From positions 3,798 through 67,797 of the forward strand of contig CAUBIC010000014.1 in the NCBI GenBank assembly GCA_958435945.1: DNA of 64,000 nucleotides, given 5' to 3'. The translations under genes were made by a program, and so were the position numbers. Position 1 is the stretch's first letter; each line of letters opens with the position of its first letter. Under the pieces are notes generated by a model, which was not told where the DNA came from, did no database searches, and saw only the letters and a list, made by a program, of their open reading frames with translations. This DNA comes from an uncultured Collinsella sp. Lineage in GTDB: Bacteria; Actinomycetota; Coriobacteriia; Coriobacteriales; Coriobacteriaceae. Below are positions 37,693 to 49,025 of the stretch, one piece after another.

Positions 37693-37725
37693 GTGCCGCC
37701 CCTTATGGGGCGGCACGTTTTGTTT
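37693..37725 (+). terminator. Terminator after rubrerythrin
   Basis: GTGCCGCCCC pairs perfectly with GGGGCGGCAC across a 4-base loop, followed by GTTTTGTTT. Confidence 0.8.
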
Positions 37726-37974
37726 GGGGTCCCTGTCTTCACAATTTCCGTCAAGCTTTTGGTCAGCTTTTGGTTAGTTGGCGGGTTGGTGGAAGGGCAA
37801 AAGATCATTCGACAAAAAAGCTCAGAGAAAGTGCTGGTAGGGGAGTTGTTGAGGTTTTCGACAGCTTTTGTCAACAAGAAACTTTGCAGCTATTGCCACG
37901 GATTGCGTTGCCGTGGCCTTGGCGGTGCGGGATGCTGGGCGCAAGCATCGAATGCTCCGATTGAGGAGGCCAAC

Positions 37975-38397
37975 ATGGATCTGTTTCTTGAGACCCCGCA
38001 GCAACAAGCCGAGCGCATGTTGCGCCAGCAGCAACGGCTTATGGAGATGCAAATGCAAGGGGCGGCCGTCCAGCCTCCTGCGCAAAACGCCGTGCCCGCG
38101 GTATCGCCTGCGGGTGAGGTAGACCCAGGAGCCTATTCCGTACAGCAGGATTCATATGCCCAGGAGCTCGCGTTCGATAAACGTCGTGCGCGCCACCGTC
38201 GCTGGGTCCAGCGCCTGCGTACGCTGGCGATGATCGTGCTGATCCCGTTGGGGCTCGCGGCAATCTTCTTGGCCTCATATGCCCTCACGTGCATTCTCAA
38301 CGGCGCCTCGCCCAGCGAGGTGCTTGAGCACTTGGCGGCTCTCGGCCAGCGTCTAGGCGATGTCATAACAACCGTCCGCGCCGGCTGGGAGAGTTAG
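37975..38397 (+). CDS. Small single-helix membrane protein, unknown function
   Basis: The 140-residue protein has a Gln/Met-rich N-terminus, a basic patch (DKRRARHRRWVQRLR) and one membrane helix at about residues 85-108. The ATG at 37975 has GAGGAGG upstream; the longer open frame would read through the intergenic region. No family recognised. Confidence 0.7.
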   Translation: MDLFLETPQQQAERMLRQQQRLMEMQMQGAAVQPPAQNAVPAVSPAGEVDPGAYSVQQDSYAQELAFDKRRARHRRWVQRLRTLAMIVLIPLGLAAIFLASYALTCILNGASPSEVLEHLAALGQRLGDVITTVRAGWES

Positions 38398-38520
38398 CGT
38401 TTTAGTACCTGTGGCCCAAAATCCATTTGTCCGATTGCCATGTGACGTCCGGTGCGTGTGGCGGGGTAAGATTGATCGCGGTTTTGATTGATGGTCGATT
38501 GGGTTTGTTGGGCGGAGTCT

Positions 38521-39876
38521 ATGTCTGCTATTGATATTGCGCTTGTTGTGATCGCCTTGGCGGCGGTGGGGGTTGCTGTGGCTTGTGCCCTGCAGCTTAA
38601 GGGCCTTCGTGCCGAGCTGCAGGAGCGCGGCGATAGCGGGGCAGAGATGCTGACTGCGCTCGAGCAGGCCAACAACGCGCTCGACACCCTGAACGTCGCG
38701 TTGGCAGAAACCCGCCGTACGGCAAATGCCATCGCGCAGCAGCAGACGACCGATGCGGCCGTAGGGCAGCAGCGCTACCTGACCATCGCGCGTGAGTTCT
38801 CGCAGGCTGGCGACCGTATGGATGACCTGCGCCGCGAGACGGCCCAACAGCTCGGTGCCAACCGCGAGGGCATCGAGCACCGCTTGGACAAGGTGCGCGA
38901 GACGGTCGATGCCCAGCTGGGCGCCATCCGCAAGGACAACAACGTGCAGCTCGATCAGATGCGCGCGACGGTGGACGAGAAACTCTCCCGCACGCTCAAC
39001 GATCGCCTGTCTGCATCGTTTAAGCAGGTGAGCGACCAGCTCGAGGCTGTGTACAAGGGTTTGGGCGATATGCAGTCCATTGCCACCGGCGTGGGCGACC
39101 TCAAACGCGTGCTGGGCAATGTAAAAGCGCGTGGCATTTTGGGCGAGGTGCAGTTGGGTGCAATCCTGGCGGACATCCTTACGCCCGACCAGTATCTGGA
39201 AAACGTCGCCACCAAGCCCGGCGCCTCGGAGCGCGTTGAGTTTGCCGTCAAGCTGCCGGTAGACGAGGGCGATCCCGTGCTGCTGCCGATCGACTCCAAA
39301 TTCCCGGGCGACGCGTACGAGCATTTGCTCGACGCCCAGGAGTCGGGTGACGCTGAGGCCGTCGCCGCAGCGCGCAAGACGCTCGATATGATGGTAAAGC
39401 GTGAGGCAAAGGACATCTGCGAAAAGTACCTGAGCGTGCCCGCGACCACCAATTTTGGCATCATGTTCGTTCCGTTTGAGGGGCTGTACGCCGAGGTCGT
39501 CAGCCGCCCCGGGCTTATCGAGACCCTGGGCCGCGACTATCACGTCAACGTTGCCGGCCCCAGCACCATGGCGGCCATCCTCAACAGTCTGCAGATGAGC
39601 TACCAGACGTTTAGACTGCAAAAACGCACCGATGACGTGCTGCGTGTGCTCTCTGCTGTCAAGGCCGAGCTGCCGCGCTATCAGGCGGCGCTGCGCCGCG
39701 CCCAGCAGCAGATCGAGACCGCGGGTAAAACGGTCGAGGGCATCATCACCACGCGCACCAACGTTATGGAGCGCAAGCTCAAGGATATCGATGCGCTGGA
39801 AGATGCCGGGGAGGCCGACGCGATCTTGGGGCTCACGTCCGCGAGCCTGCTCGCAGACCAAAAAGACGAGGACTAG
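38521..39876 (+). CDS. rmuC: DNA recombination protein RmuC
   Basis: The 451-residue protein has an N-terminal membrane helix (about 3-22) and a coiled coil (about 25-190). The RmuC nuclease-like domain follows, with KARGILGEVQLGAILADIL, PIDSKFPGDAY and FVPFEGLYAEV. RmuC limits inversions at short repeats. The ATG has GGAG upstream. Confidence 0.94.
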   Translation: MSAIDIALVVIALAAVGVAVACALQLKGLRAELQERGDSGAEMLTALEQANNALDTLNVALAETRRTANAIAQQQTTDAAVGQQRYLTIAREFSQAGDRMDDLRRETAQQLGANREGIEHRLDKVRETVDAQLGAIRKDNNVQLDQMRATVDEKLSRTLNDRLSASFKQVSDQLEAVYKGLGDMQSIATGVGDLKRVLGNVKARGILGEVQLGAILADILTPDQYLENVATKPGASERVEFAVKLPVDEGDPVLLPIDSKFPGDAYEHLLDAQESGDAEAVAAARKTLDMMVKREAKDICEKYLSVPATTNFGIMFVPFEGLYAEVVSRPGLIETLGRDYHVNVAGPSTMAAILNSLQMSYQTFRLQKRTDDVLRVLSAVKAELPRYQAALRRAQQQIETAGKTVEGIITTRTNVMERKLKDIDALEDAGEADAILGLTSASLLADQKDED

Positions 39877-39999
39877 CTGCATCTGACGGCGGGGCGCTTG
39901 CGCAAGCACGGCGCGGGCGCTTTTCGCATCGTGCTTGCCTGGAGTGCGCTTTAGTGTGCAACAATGGCGTTTCGCCCTATCAGACGCGAAAGGAAGCCC

Positions 40000-41802
<1,803 letters not shown>

Positions 41803-41865
41803 AGACCCCATACGTGGGACAATCGTGCCCATAGGTTTGTTATGCCGCTGAGCCGAGGAGTCGTT

Positions 41866-42531
41866 ATGCCACGCGAGACCAATGCCGCCAAACGCGAGCG
41901 CGCCGTTGAGGTGTGCGAGCGCCTTAACCGTCGCTATGGCCCGGTCGAGTGCTTTTTGGACCATGAGAATCCCTTTAGGCTGCTCATCGCGGTGCTACTC
42001 TCGGCGCAGACGACCGACGCGCAGGTCAACAAAGTGACGCCGAAGCTGTTTTCCCAGTGGCCCACGCCCGAGGCCATGGCGGGGGCGAGCGTGGCCGATG
42101 TGGCCGATACCATTAAGTCGCTTGGCTTTTATAAGAGTAAGGCCAAACACGCCGTGGAGGCCGCGCAGATGATCGTCGCCGATTACGGTGGCGAGGTGCC
42201 GGCCGACATGAAGGAGCTCGTCAAACTGCCGGGTGTGGGGCGTAAAACGGCGAACATCGTGCTCAACGTGGGGTTTGGCATTGTCGAGGGCATCGCGGTC
42301 GATACACACGTCAACCGCATCGCGCACCGCCTGATGCTGAGCCCCAAGACGCATGCCAAGGAGCCGCTCAAGACCGAGCAAGATCTGCTCAAGATTTTGC
42401 CGCACGAGTATTGGGAGTCGGTCAACCACCAGTGGATCACCTTTGGCCGCGAGGTCTGCGACGCCCGCAAGCCTAAGTGCGACGAGTGTCCGCTGGCGGA
42501 TTTGTGTCCCAGCGTGCGCGTGGCGGGGTAG
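41866..42531 (+). CDS. nth: Endonuclease III
   Basis: The 221-residue base-excision glycosylase/AP lyase has SAQTTDAQVN, HhH LPGVGRKTANIVLN with the catalytic Lys, the Asp in VDTHVNRIAHRL, and the [4Fe-4S] loop C-x6-C-x2-C-x5-C at the end. It removes oxidised pyrimidines. ATG at 41866 has CCGAGGAG upstream. The intact cluster here contrasts with the cluster-less MutY-like protein at 36 kb. Confidence 0.96.
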   Translation: MPRETNAAKRERAVEVCERLNRRYGPVECFLDHENPFRLLIAVLLSAQTTDAQVNKVTPKLFSQWPTPEAMAGASVADVADTIKSLGFYKSKAKHAVEAAQMIVADYGGEVPADMKELVKLPGVGRKTANIVLNVGFGIVEGIAVDTHVNRIAHRLMLSPKTHAKEPLKTEQDLLKILPHEYWESVNHQWITFGREVCDARKPKCDECPLADLCPSVRVAG

Positions 42532-42604
42532 GGCGGAACGCATTTTCGTCTGGCGTTTTTTGCGGGGCTGGGTTTGCCCTTGAGCCGGAGTCCTCTCCAT
42601 GCGT

Positions 42605-42663
42605 TACCATGACAGACAATGTATTTGACGTACGACCCGCCGAGCTTGCCCCGGCGGGCTTTT
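42605..42663 (+). promoter_or_regulatory. Promoter-like hexamer and terminator-like leader of mfd
   Basis: TACCAT at 42605-42610 (with TTGAGC 19 bases before) precedes a CCCGCCG/CGGCGGG stem (42636-42642/42652-42658) with a short T-run. The mfd ribosome site follows within 20 bases. It is similar in layout to the leaders at 12.0 and 30.7 kb. Confidence 0.4.
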
Positions 42664-42688
42664 GGCGTTGCAATGCCGGAGGAACAGC

Positions 42689-45600
42689 ATGCTCATTCAC
42701 CGTATAGCCGCGCAGCTCTACACTGCCGAGGCCTTGCAGACCGTCGAGGCCGGACTCGATGCTGGCGAGGACGTGACGCTGGCTGTGTCGCAGTCGGGCC
42801 GCACGCTTATGGCGGCCGCCCAGTTTGCGCGCCGTCCGCGCCCGACGGTCTACATTGTGAGTGGCGAGGATGCGGCCGAACGCGCCGCGCGTAGCCTTGC
42901 CGCCTACGTGGGCCTGGCGCACGTGTGCCGTTTTCCCGAGCGCAAGGACTATCCGTGGCGCGAGCAGGCGCCCGACGACGCCGTGGTGGCGCAGCGCTGC
43001 GAGGCCCTGGGACGCATCGTGCGCGGCGACAACTGCATCATGGTTGCCTCGGCCCGCGCGCTGCTGCGTTGCGTGCCGCCGGTCGAGAGCCGCTACTGGG
43101 AGTCCACTACTTTTGCGGTGGGCGAGGAGATTCCTTTTGACGAGGTGCCGCAGCGCTTGGTGGGCATGGGCTACACCAATGCCGGCGCCGCCGATGCGCC
43201 CGGCTTGTTTCGCGTTCACGGCGACACCGTCGAGGTGTTCCCCGCACAGGAAAAGGCACCCGTGCGCATCGAGTTCTTCGGCGACGAGATTGACCGCATC
43301 CGCCGCATGGTGAGCTCCACGGGCCAAACCATCGGCAACGAGGACAGTATCGAGATCTTCCCCTGCCGTGAGCTGGCGCTTACCGACGATGCCGTTCACA
43401 ACATGCACGTGGCGCTCTACCGCGCAAGCCAGGACGACAGCAAGCTGGCGGCGCTGCTCGAGATGGTGGATGCGCGCATCGTCACGCCCGAGCTCGACCG
43501 CTTTTTGCCGGTGATGTACGGCCAGACCGTGAGCCCGCTGGCGCACGTGAGCGGCAAGGCGCTCGTGGTTTTGTCCGAGCCGCGCTCGCTGTTCGACGAT
43601 TGCCTGCGCGCCTACGAGGATATCGAGGCCCGTGCCGGCGAGGCGGGGATTGACCGTCTAGACGGCTTGTACGTGCGCGCTCAACAGCTCGATTTTGGTG
43701 CCCAGCAGCGCTTGAACTACGTAAGCCTCATCCGTGCCGGCGGTGCAGTGACGGCCGAGCTCAAGATTGAGCAGCCTGCTATCGCAGGCTCGGACAACCG
43801 TTTTATGACGCGCGTTCAGGAAGTCGTGGGTAAGCGCTACGCCTGCGTGTTCGCCATTCCCGATCGTGGCGCGCGCGAGTCGATGGAGCTCACCTTTGGC
43901 GATGAGGGCATTACCTTTGAGGAGTCGCTGACCGCGGCGCCCGAAAATGCCGGCGTCATTGGCGAGCACGTACGCGTGGCAGCGGCAGATTCTGCCGACC
44001 GTGCCGCACGCCAGGAGGCCCACGCTTCCATTCGCGAGCGTAAGGTCGACGCGCTCAACGCCCGCTCGCTCGAGGCGGGCGCGGCCCAGGCTGCCGCCGG
44101 TGCCGCCGTGCCCACCATCTCGCGCGGACGCGTGACCTTTGTCGATGCCGCTCTGCCGCAGGGCGTGGTGGTGCCCGATGCCAACCTGGCCGTGTTCTCG
44201 ATCGCCGACCTCAACGCCCGCATGGACGCCAACCGCGCGCGCAGTCGCCGCAAGGTGGACATTACGCAGATCACGTTCCCGTTTAAGCCGGGCGACTACG
44301 TGGTGCACGCTACCCACGGTATCGCGCTCTTTAGCGAGATCGCGCGCCAGGAAGTGGGCGGCAAGGAGCGCGACTACTTTTTGCTGGAATATGCCGACGG
44401 CGACAAGCTCTACGTGCCGCTCGAGCAGGTCGACCGCATTACGCGCTACGTCGGTCCCGACGGCGATAAACCGCGCTTGACCAGGCTCAATACCGCCGAC
44501 TGGACGCGTGCCACCAATAAGGCGCGCAAGAATGCCAAAAAACTGGCGTTTGACCTGGTCGACCTGTATACGCGCCGCTCGTCGATTACCGGTATCGCCT
44601 GTCCGCCCGATACGCCCGAGCAGATCGAGATGGAGGAGAGCTTCCCTTACGACGAGACACGCGACCAGCTGGAGGCCATCGCCGACATTAAGGCCGACAT
44701 GGAGGCGCCCAAGCCCATGGACCGTCTGCTGTGCGGCGACGTGGGCTTTGGCAAGACCGAGGTTGCCCTGCGCGCGGCGTTTAAGTGTGTGGACTCCGGC
44801 CGCCAGGTCATGGTGCTCTGCCCCACGACCATTCTGGCCCAGCAGCACTACGAGACGTTCTTTGAGCGTTTTGCCCCGTTTGGCCTTGAGGTCGAGGTGC
44901 TCAGCCGCTTCCGCACGCCGGCACAGCAGAAGCGCGCGCTCAAGGCGTTTGCCGAGGGCACGATCGATGTGCTCATCGGCACGCACCGTCTGCTTTCGGC
45001 CGATGTGAACCCCAAGAACCTGGGCCTGGTGATTATCGACGAGGAACAGCGCTTTGGCGTGCAGCACAAGGAGCAGCTCAAGAACCTGCGCGAGCAGATT
45101 GACGTGCTTACGCTTTCGGCAACGCCGATTCCGCGAACCATGCAGATGGCCACGAGCGGCGTGCGCGACATGAGCCTGATCACCACGCCGCCGACTGGGC
45201 GTCGTCCCGTGATCGTGCACGTGGGGGAGTACGACCCCGATGTGGTGAGCGCGGCGATTCGCCTGGAGGTGGGTCGCGGCGGCCAGGTGTACTACGTGTC
45301 CAACCGCGTCAAGACCATCGACGACGCCGTGGCGCGCGTGCACGAGGCCGCGCCCGAGGCGCGCGTGGGCGTGGCGCACGGCAAGATGAGCCCGCGCGAG
45401 GTCGAGGACGTGATGATCGAGTTCGCGACCAAAAAGATCGACGTGCTCATCGCCACGACCATCGTGGAGAGCGGTATCGACAACGCGACCGCCAACACAC
45501 TGATCATCGAGGACTCGCAGCGCCTGGGTCTGGCGCAGCTCTACCAGCTCAAGGGCCGTGTGGGTCGCTCTGCCACGCAGGCCTATGCGTACTTTATGTT

Positions 45601-46321
45601 CCCGGGCGAGCTGCCGCTTACCGAGGAGGCCACGGCACGCCTGACCGCACTTTCCGAGTTCCAGGACCTGGGCAGCGGCATGCGCATCGCCATGCGCGAC
45701 CTGGAGATTCGCGGCGCTGGCTCGCTTATGGGCGCCGAGCAGCACGGCAATCTGTCGAGCGTGGGCTTTGACCTGTTTACGCAGATGCTGGGCCAGGCCG
45801 TGGCCGAGGCGCGCGGCGATGACGACGCCGGCGTGGAGGCGGCGAGCGTGGGCATTAACCTGCCGGCCGACTATTTCTTGTCCGAGGAGTACCTGCCGGC
45901 GGTGGACCAGCGCGTGCTCGTATACCGCAAGCTCGCGGCTGCAGAGGACCTGGAGAGTATCGACGAGGTACAGGAAGAGACCGAGGCCGCGCATGGTGAG
46001 CTGCCGTTGGCGGGGCTTAACCTGTTCAATCGCGCGCGCATCCGCATCCGCGGCGAGCGCCTGGGGCTCGAGAGTGTCACGCTCAGCGGCGGACGCATCA
46101 CGTTTTTGGGCGTCGACGTGCCCAAGAAGGTGGCCTATGAGCTTAAGACTCGCTATGGCGCGGTGAACTTCCCCAAGAGCCGCAAGCTGTCGGTGCCTTA
46201 CAAGGCGGGCGCCGGTGCGGGCAGCGGCCTGGGTCGCGGTCTCGACGCCAACGACGGCACCGGCCCGGTGGCCGCGGCACTCATGCTGCTGCAGCAATTA
46301 GGCGCGAGTGACGATGACTGA
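42689..46321 (+). CDS. mfd: Transcription-repair coupling factor Mfd
   Basis: The 1210-residue ATPase removes RNA polymerase stalled at lesions and recruits UvrA. It shows the UvrB-homology N-terminus (VHGDTVEVFPAQEKAPVRIEFFGDEIDRI region), the CarD-like RNA polymerase interaction domain (about residues 530-590, GDYVVHATHGIALF) and the helicase with GDVGFGKTEVA (near 683) and IDEEQRFGV (near 784). The RecG-like motor and C-terminal TRCF domain follow. ATG at 42689 has GGAGGA upstream. Length is typical. Confidence 0.97.
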   Translation: MLIHRIAAQLYTAEALQTVEAGLDAGEDVTLAVSQSGRTLMAAAQFARRPRPTVYIVSGEDAAERAARSLAAYVGLAHVCRFPERKDYPWREQAPDDAVVAQRCEALGRIVRGDNCIMVASARALLRCVPPVESRYWESTTFAVGEEIPFDEVPQRLVGMGYTNAGAADAPGLFRVHGDTVEVFPAQEKAPVRIEFFGDEIDRIRRMVSSTGQTIGNEDSIEIFPCRELALTDDAVHNMHVALYRASQDDSKLAALLEMVDARIVTPELDRFLPVMYGQTVSPLAHVSGKALVVLSEPRSLFDDCLRAYEDIEARAGEAGIDRLDGLYVRAQQLDFGAQQRLNYVSLIRAGGAVTAELKIEQPAIAGSDNRFMTRVQEVVGKRYACVFAIPDRGARESMELTFGDEGITFEESLTAAPENAGVIGEHVRVAAADSADRAARQEAHASIRERKVDALNARSLEAGAAQAAAGAAVPTISRGRVTFVDAALPQGVVVPDANLAVFSIADLNARMDANRARSRRKVDITQITFPFKPGDYVVHATHGIALFSEIARQEVGGKERDYFLLEYADGDKLYVPLEQVDRITRYVGPDGDKPRLTRLNTADWTRATNKARKNAKKLAFDLVDLYTRRSSITGIACPPDTPEQIEMEESFPYDETRDQLEAIADIKADMEAPKPMDRLLCGDVGFGKTEVALRAAFKCVDSGRQVMVLCPTTILAQQHYETFFERFAPFGLEVEVLSRFRTPAQQKRALKAFAEGTIDVLIGTHRLLSADVNPKNLGLVIIDEEQRFGVQHKEQLKNLREQIDVLTLSATPIPRTMQMATSGVRDMSLITTPPTGRRPVIVHVGEYDPDVVSAAIRLEVGRGGQVYYVSNRVKTIDDAVARVHEAAPEARVGVAHGKMSPREVEDVMIEFATKKIDVLIATTIVESGIDNATANTLIIEDSQRLGLAQLYQLKGRVGRSATQAYAYFMFPGELPLTEEATARLTALSEFQDLGSGMRIAMRDLEIRGAGSLMGAEQHGNLSSVGFDLFTQMLGQAVAEARGDDDAGVEAASVGINLPADYFLSEEYLPAVDQRVLVYRKLAAAEDLESIDEVQEETEAAHGELPLAGLNLFNRARIRIRGERLGLESVTLSGGRITFLGVDVPKKVAYELKTRYGAVNFPKSRKLSVPYKAGAGAGSGLGRGLDANDGTGPVAAALMLLQQLGASDDD

Positions 46322-46401
46322 CAAGTAAGGGGCGTAGCGGGGCGGAGTCAACTTTGCCCCGCCACGTTGCAGGTTGATTCCAGCCACATCGAAAGGAAAG
46401 C

Positions 46402-47265
46402 ATGTTCGGATACATCTATAAGAAAGATGTCGCCATTATCGCGGTTATCCTTGCCCTTTGCCTGGGCGTGGGCAGCTTCTTCGATTATCAGATCTCGAGC
46501 GCGCTGTTCAACATCGGCAGCATGTACGGCCGCTTTATCGAGGCTGCCGGCGAGCTGCCGTTTGAGCTGACGGCGAGCATCGCAGGCGTTATGCTCGTGC
46601 GAGCGGTGCGTCCCGACTCCAGGGGGAGCAAATGGCTCGCCGTGCTCGGCATCCTCGTTAACGTTGGTCTGGCTGGCTACGAGATCGTTTCGTCCCTGCG
46701 GGTTGGCGGCAAACTCATTGCCGTTCAGCTGGTGCTGACGTTTGTGCTGGTGATTGCTGCTAACTTTATCGTCTATCGTCTCACGCGCGACACCGCGCCC
46801 GACGAGCTTATGCGCTGGGCGTTGATGGTGCTGGCCGTGTGGGCCGCTCAAGCCATCATCCTCAACGTCATTGTTAAGCCGCTGTGGTCGCGCCCGCGCA
46901 TGCGCGTGATCGAGGTGACGCAGGGGCTCGATTTTCAGCCGTGGTGGGTGATTGGCAACCCCGACAAGTGGGCCTTTATCGCCGCCGGCGTGATCAAGGA
47001 CGGCTTCAAGTCGTTTGCGAGCGGACACACGGCGCATGCGGCGATCGGCCTTATGCTCGCCGGGCTTCCCGCGGCAGCCTTTACGGAAAAGCCTTCGCGT
47101 CGCCGTGTGATCTTTTGGGCGGCGGCTGTGGTCGCGGCGCTCGTCGCGTTTGGCCGCATCGTGATCGGAGCGCACTTTTTGAGTGACGTGAGCTGCGGTT
47201 TTGCTCTGGTACTGGCACTTGAGTGCCTTGCCGCGCGCATTGCCTATCCCAGCGGCGTACAATAG
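46402..47265 (+). CDS. PAP2-family membrane phosphatase
   Basis: The 287-residue protein has about seven helices and the three phosphatase motifs: KPLWSRPR, FASGHTAH and GRIVIGAHFLSDV. Such enzymes dephosphorylate lipid phosphates such as undecaprenyl pyrophosphate or phosphatidate at the outer membrane face. ATG follows GAAAGGAAA. Confidence 0.92.
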   Translation: MFGYIYKKDVAIIAVILALCLGVGSFFDYQISSALFNIGSMYGRFIEAAGELPFELTASIAGVMLVRAVRPDSRGSKWLAVLGILVNVGLAGYEIVSSLRVGGKLIAVQLVLTFVLVIAANFIVYRLTRDTAPDELMRWALMVLAVWAAQAIILNVIVKPLWSRPRMRVIEVTQGLDFQPWWVIGNPDKWAFIAAGVIKDGFKSFASGHTAHAAIGLMLAGLPAAAFTEKPSRRRVIFWAAAVVAALVAFGRIVIGAHFLSDVSCGFALVLALECLAARIAYPSGVQ

Positions 47266-47310
47266 CTCCGTTTGAATCATCTGACCGATACCCGGTAAGA
47301 GAGGATTGCC

Positions 47311-48336
47311 ATGCTCGCGTTCAACAACGATTATTCCCACGGCGCACACCCGACGGTGCTGCAGGCGCTCGTCGATACCAACATGGAGCCACAGCCCGGC
47401 TACGGTACCGATGCGCATACCGAGCGCGCCAAGCAACTTATTCGCGAGGCCTGCCAGGCCCCCGATGCCGACGTGTTTTTTCTGGTGGGCGGCACGCAGG
47501 CCAACGCGACGGTGATCGACATGCTGCTCGCGCCGTACGAGGGCGTCGTTGCTGCCGAGACTGGCCACGTCGCCTGTCACGAGGCGGGCGCCATCGAGTT
47601 TGGCGGCCACAAGGTGCTCACCATCCCCGGCTACGAGGGCAAGATGCACGCCGAAGATCTCGAAAACTATATCCAGGTGTTCTACGAAAACGAGAGCTAC
47701 GAGCACACGGTGTTCCCGGGCGCCGTGTACGTGAGCCTGTCGACCGAGTACGGCACGCTGTACTCCAAGGTCGAGCTCGCGGCGATTCACGCGGTGTGCC
47801 AGAAGCATGAGATTCCGCTGTTTGTGGATGGTGCTCGCCTGGCCTATGCGCTGGCGGCCGATGAGTGCGACATTACCCTGCCCGAGCTGGCGCAGCTGTG
47901 TGACGTGTTCTACATCGGCGGCACCAAGTGCGGCGCGCTCTGCGGCGAAGCTGTGGTGTTCTGCGGCATGCACGCCCCGGCGCATCCCATTCCTCGCATT
48001 AAGCAACATGGCGCGCTGCTTGCCAAAGGCCGCCTGACGGGCGTGCAGTTTGAGGCGCTCTTTACCGATGGCCTGTATTTTGAGATTGGTCGACAGGCGA
48101 TCGAAACCGCGCAGGCGCTTCGTCGCGTGCTGCACGAGCACGGCTACCGGTTCTTCTTGGAGACGCCGACTAACCAGCAGTTTGTGATTCTGCCCAACGA
48201 AGATATGGCCCGCATTCGCGAGCATGCCTCGATCGAGTACTGGGAAAAGTACGACGAGACCCACACGGTGGTGCGTTTTTGTACCAGCTGGGCCACGACG
48301 CAGGAGGACATCGACGCGCTGGCGGCTGTCCTGTAG
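47311..48336 (+). CDS. Low-specificity L-threonine aldolase
   Basis: The 341-residue PLP enzyme cleaves L-threonine to glycine and acetaldehyde. It shows FNNDYSHGAHP, GGTQANATV, HEAGAIEFGG, FVDGARLAYAL and the PLP Lys in YIGGTKCGAL. ATG follows AGAGAGGA. It is monocistronic, with a GC hairpin downstream that may serve as terminator or as leader of the GNAT gene. Confidence 0.93.
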   Translation: MLAFNNDYSHGAHPTVLQALVDTNMEPQPGYGTDAHTERAKQLIREACQAPDADVFFLVGGTQANATVIDMLLAPYEGVVAAETGHVACHEAGAIEFGGHKVLTIPGYEGKMHAEDLENYIQVFYENESYEHTVFPGAVYVSLSTEYGTLYSKVELAAIHAVCQKHEIPLFVDGARLAYALAADECDITLPELAQLCDVFYIGGTKCGALCGEAVVFCGMHAPAHPIPRIKQHGALLAKGRLTGVQFEALFTDGLYFEIGRQAIETAQALRRVLHEHGYRFFLETPTNQQFVILPNEDMARIREHASIEYWEKYDETHTVVRFCTSWATTQEDIDALAAVL

Positions 48337-48354
48337 TCTGATGTAATGACGAGG

Positions 48355-48397
48355 GGCCGCCTTGCGCTGGGTTTGGCGCAGGGCGGCCTTTGCTTTT
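48355..48397 (+). terminator. Terminator or leader hairpin between aldolase and GNAT genes
   Basis: GGCCGCC (48355-48361) and GGCGGCC (48382-48388) with an inner GCGC/GCGC pairing are followed by TTTGCTTTT. A ribosome site lies directly downstream. Confidence 0.7.
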
Positions 48398-48413
48398 GAG
48401 GGGGAGGGGCTGC

Positions 48414-49004
48414 ATGCCCGAGATGTCCGAGCCGACGATTCGTCTGGCGACGCCCGAAGACGCGCCGGCGTTGCTTGCCATCTATGAGCCGTATGTGCGC
48501 CAGACGGCGATTACCTGCGAATACGAGGTGCCGAGCGTTGAGGAGTTCGCCGGGCGCATCGAGCGTACGCTCAAGCGCTATCCGTATCTGGTGATGGAGC
48601 TGGACGGGCATCCGGTAGGCTATGCCTATGTGAGTCCGCTTAACAGCCGCGAGGCATACGACTGGTCGGTCGAGACATCGATCTACCTTGCGCGCGACGT
48701 GCGCCACGGCGGGCTGGGCCGCAAGCTGCACGATGCGCTCAAGCAATGCCTGATCGCGATGGGCATCACCAATATGTGCGCGCTCATCGCCGTGCCGCAC
48801 GACAAGGACGACGAGTATCTGACGCACAACAGTCAGGATTTCCATGCCCATATGGGCTACCGCCTGGTGGGTGCCTTTGACCGCTGTGCCCAGAAGTTCG
48901 GCCGCTGGTACGACATGTGCTGGATGGAGCTGGTCCTAGCCGAGCGCACGCCCAACCAACCCAAGCCAACCTGGTTCCCCGACCTCCCCAAACCTACCAT
49001 TTAG
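48414..49004 (+). CDS. GNAT-family N-acetyltransferase (phosphinothricin acetyltransferase-like)
   Basis: The 196-residue enzyme shows IRLATPEDAPALLAIYEPYV, VGYAYVSPLNSREAYDWSVE and the acetyl-CoA loop RHGGLGRKLHDAL, matching the Pat/YwnH subgroup. It probably acetylates a small amine or amino acid. ATG at 48414 has GGAGGGG; a second ATG at 48423 is possible. Confidence 0.88.
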   Translation: MPEMSEPTIRLATPEDAPALLAIYEPYVRQTAITCEYEVPSVEEFAGRIERTLKRYPYLVMELDGHPVGYAYVSPLNSREAYDWSVETSIYLARDVRHGGLGRKLHDALKQCLIAMGITNMCALIAVPHDKDDEYLTHNSQDFHAHMGYRLVGAFDRCAQKFGRWYDMCWMELVLAERTPNQPKPTWFPDLPKPTI

Positions 49005-49025
49005 GGACAGGTCTATTTTGGCAGG
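49005..49025. repeat. Fragment of GGGACAG repeat family
   Basis: GGGACAGGT followed by ATTTTGGCAGG is one arm of the repeat seen complete at 56504-56544 and 58638-58679. It abuts the end of the GntR gene. Confidence 0.45.

Larger units (their letters stand above)
37535..37974. other. Intergenic region with palindrome, terminator and AT-rich stretch
   Basis: After the palindrome (37555-37642) and terminator (37693-37725), about 200 AT-richer bases contain direct repeats of AGCTTTTGGT near 37755-37775. No gene is apparent. Confidence 0.45.

Noticed and set aside
43658..46297. 879-codon minus-strand frame opposite mfd
   Set aside because: Arg/His/Leu-rich translation with no recognisable motif; mfd is unambiguous on the other strand.
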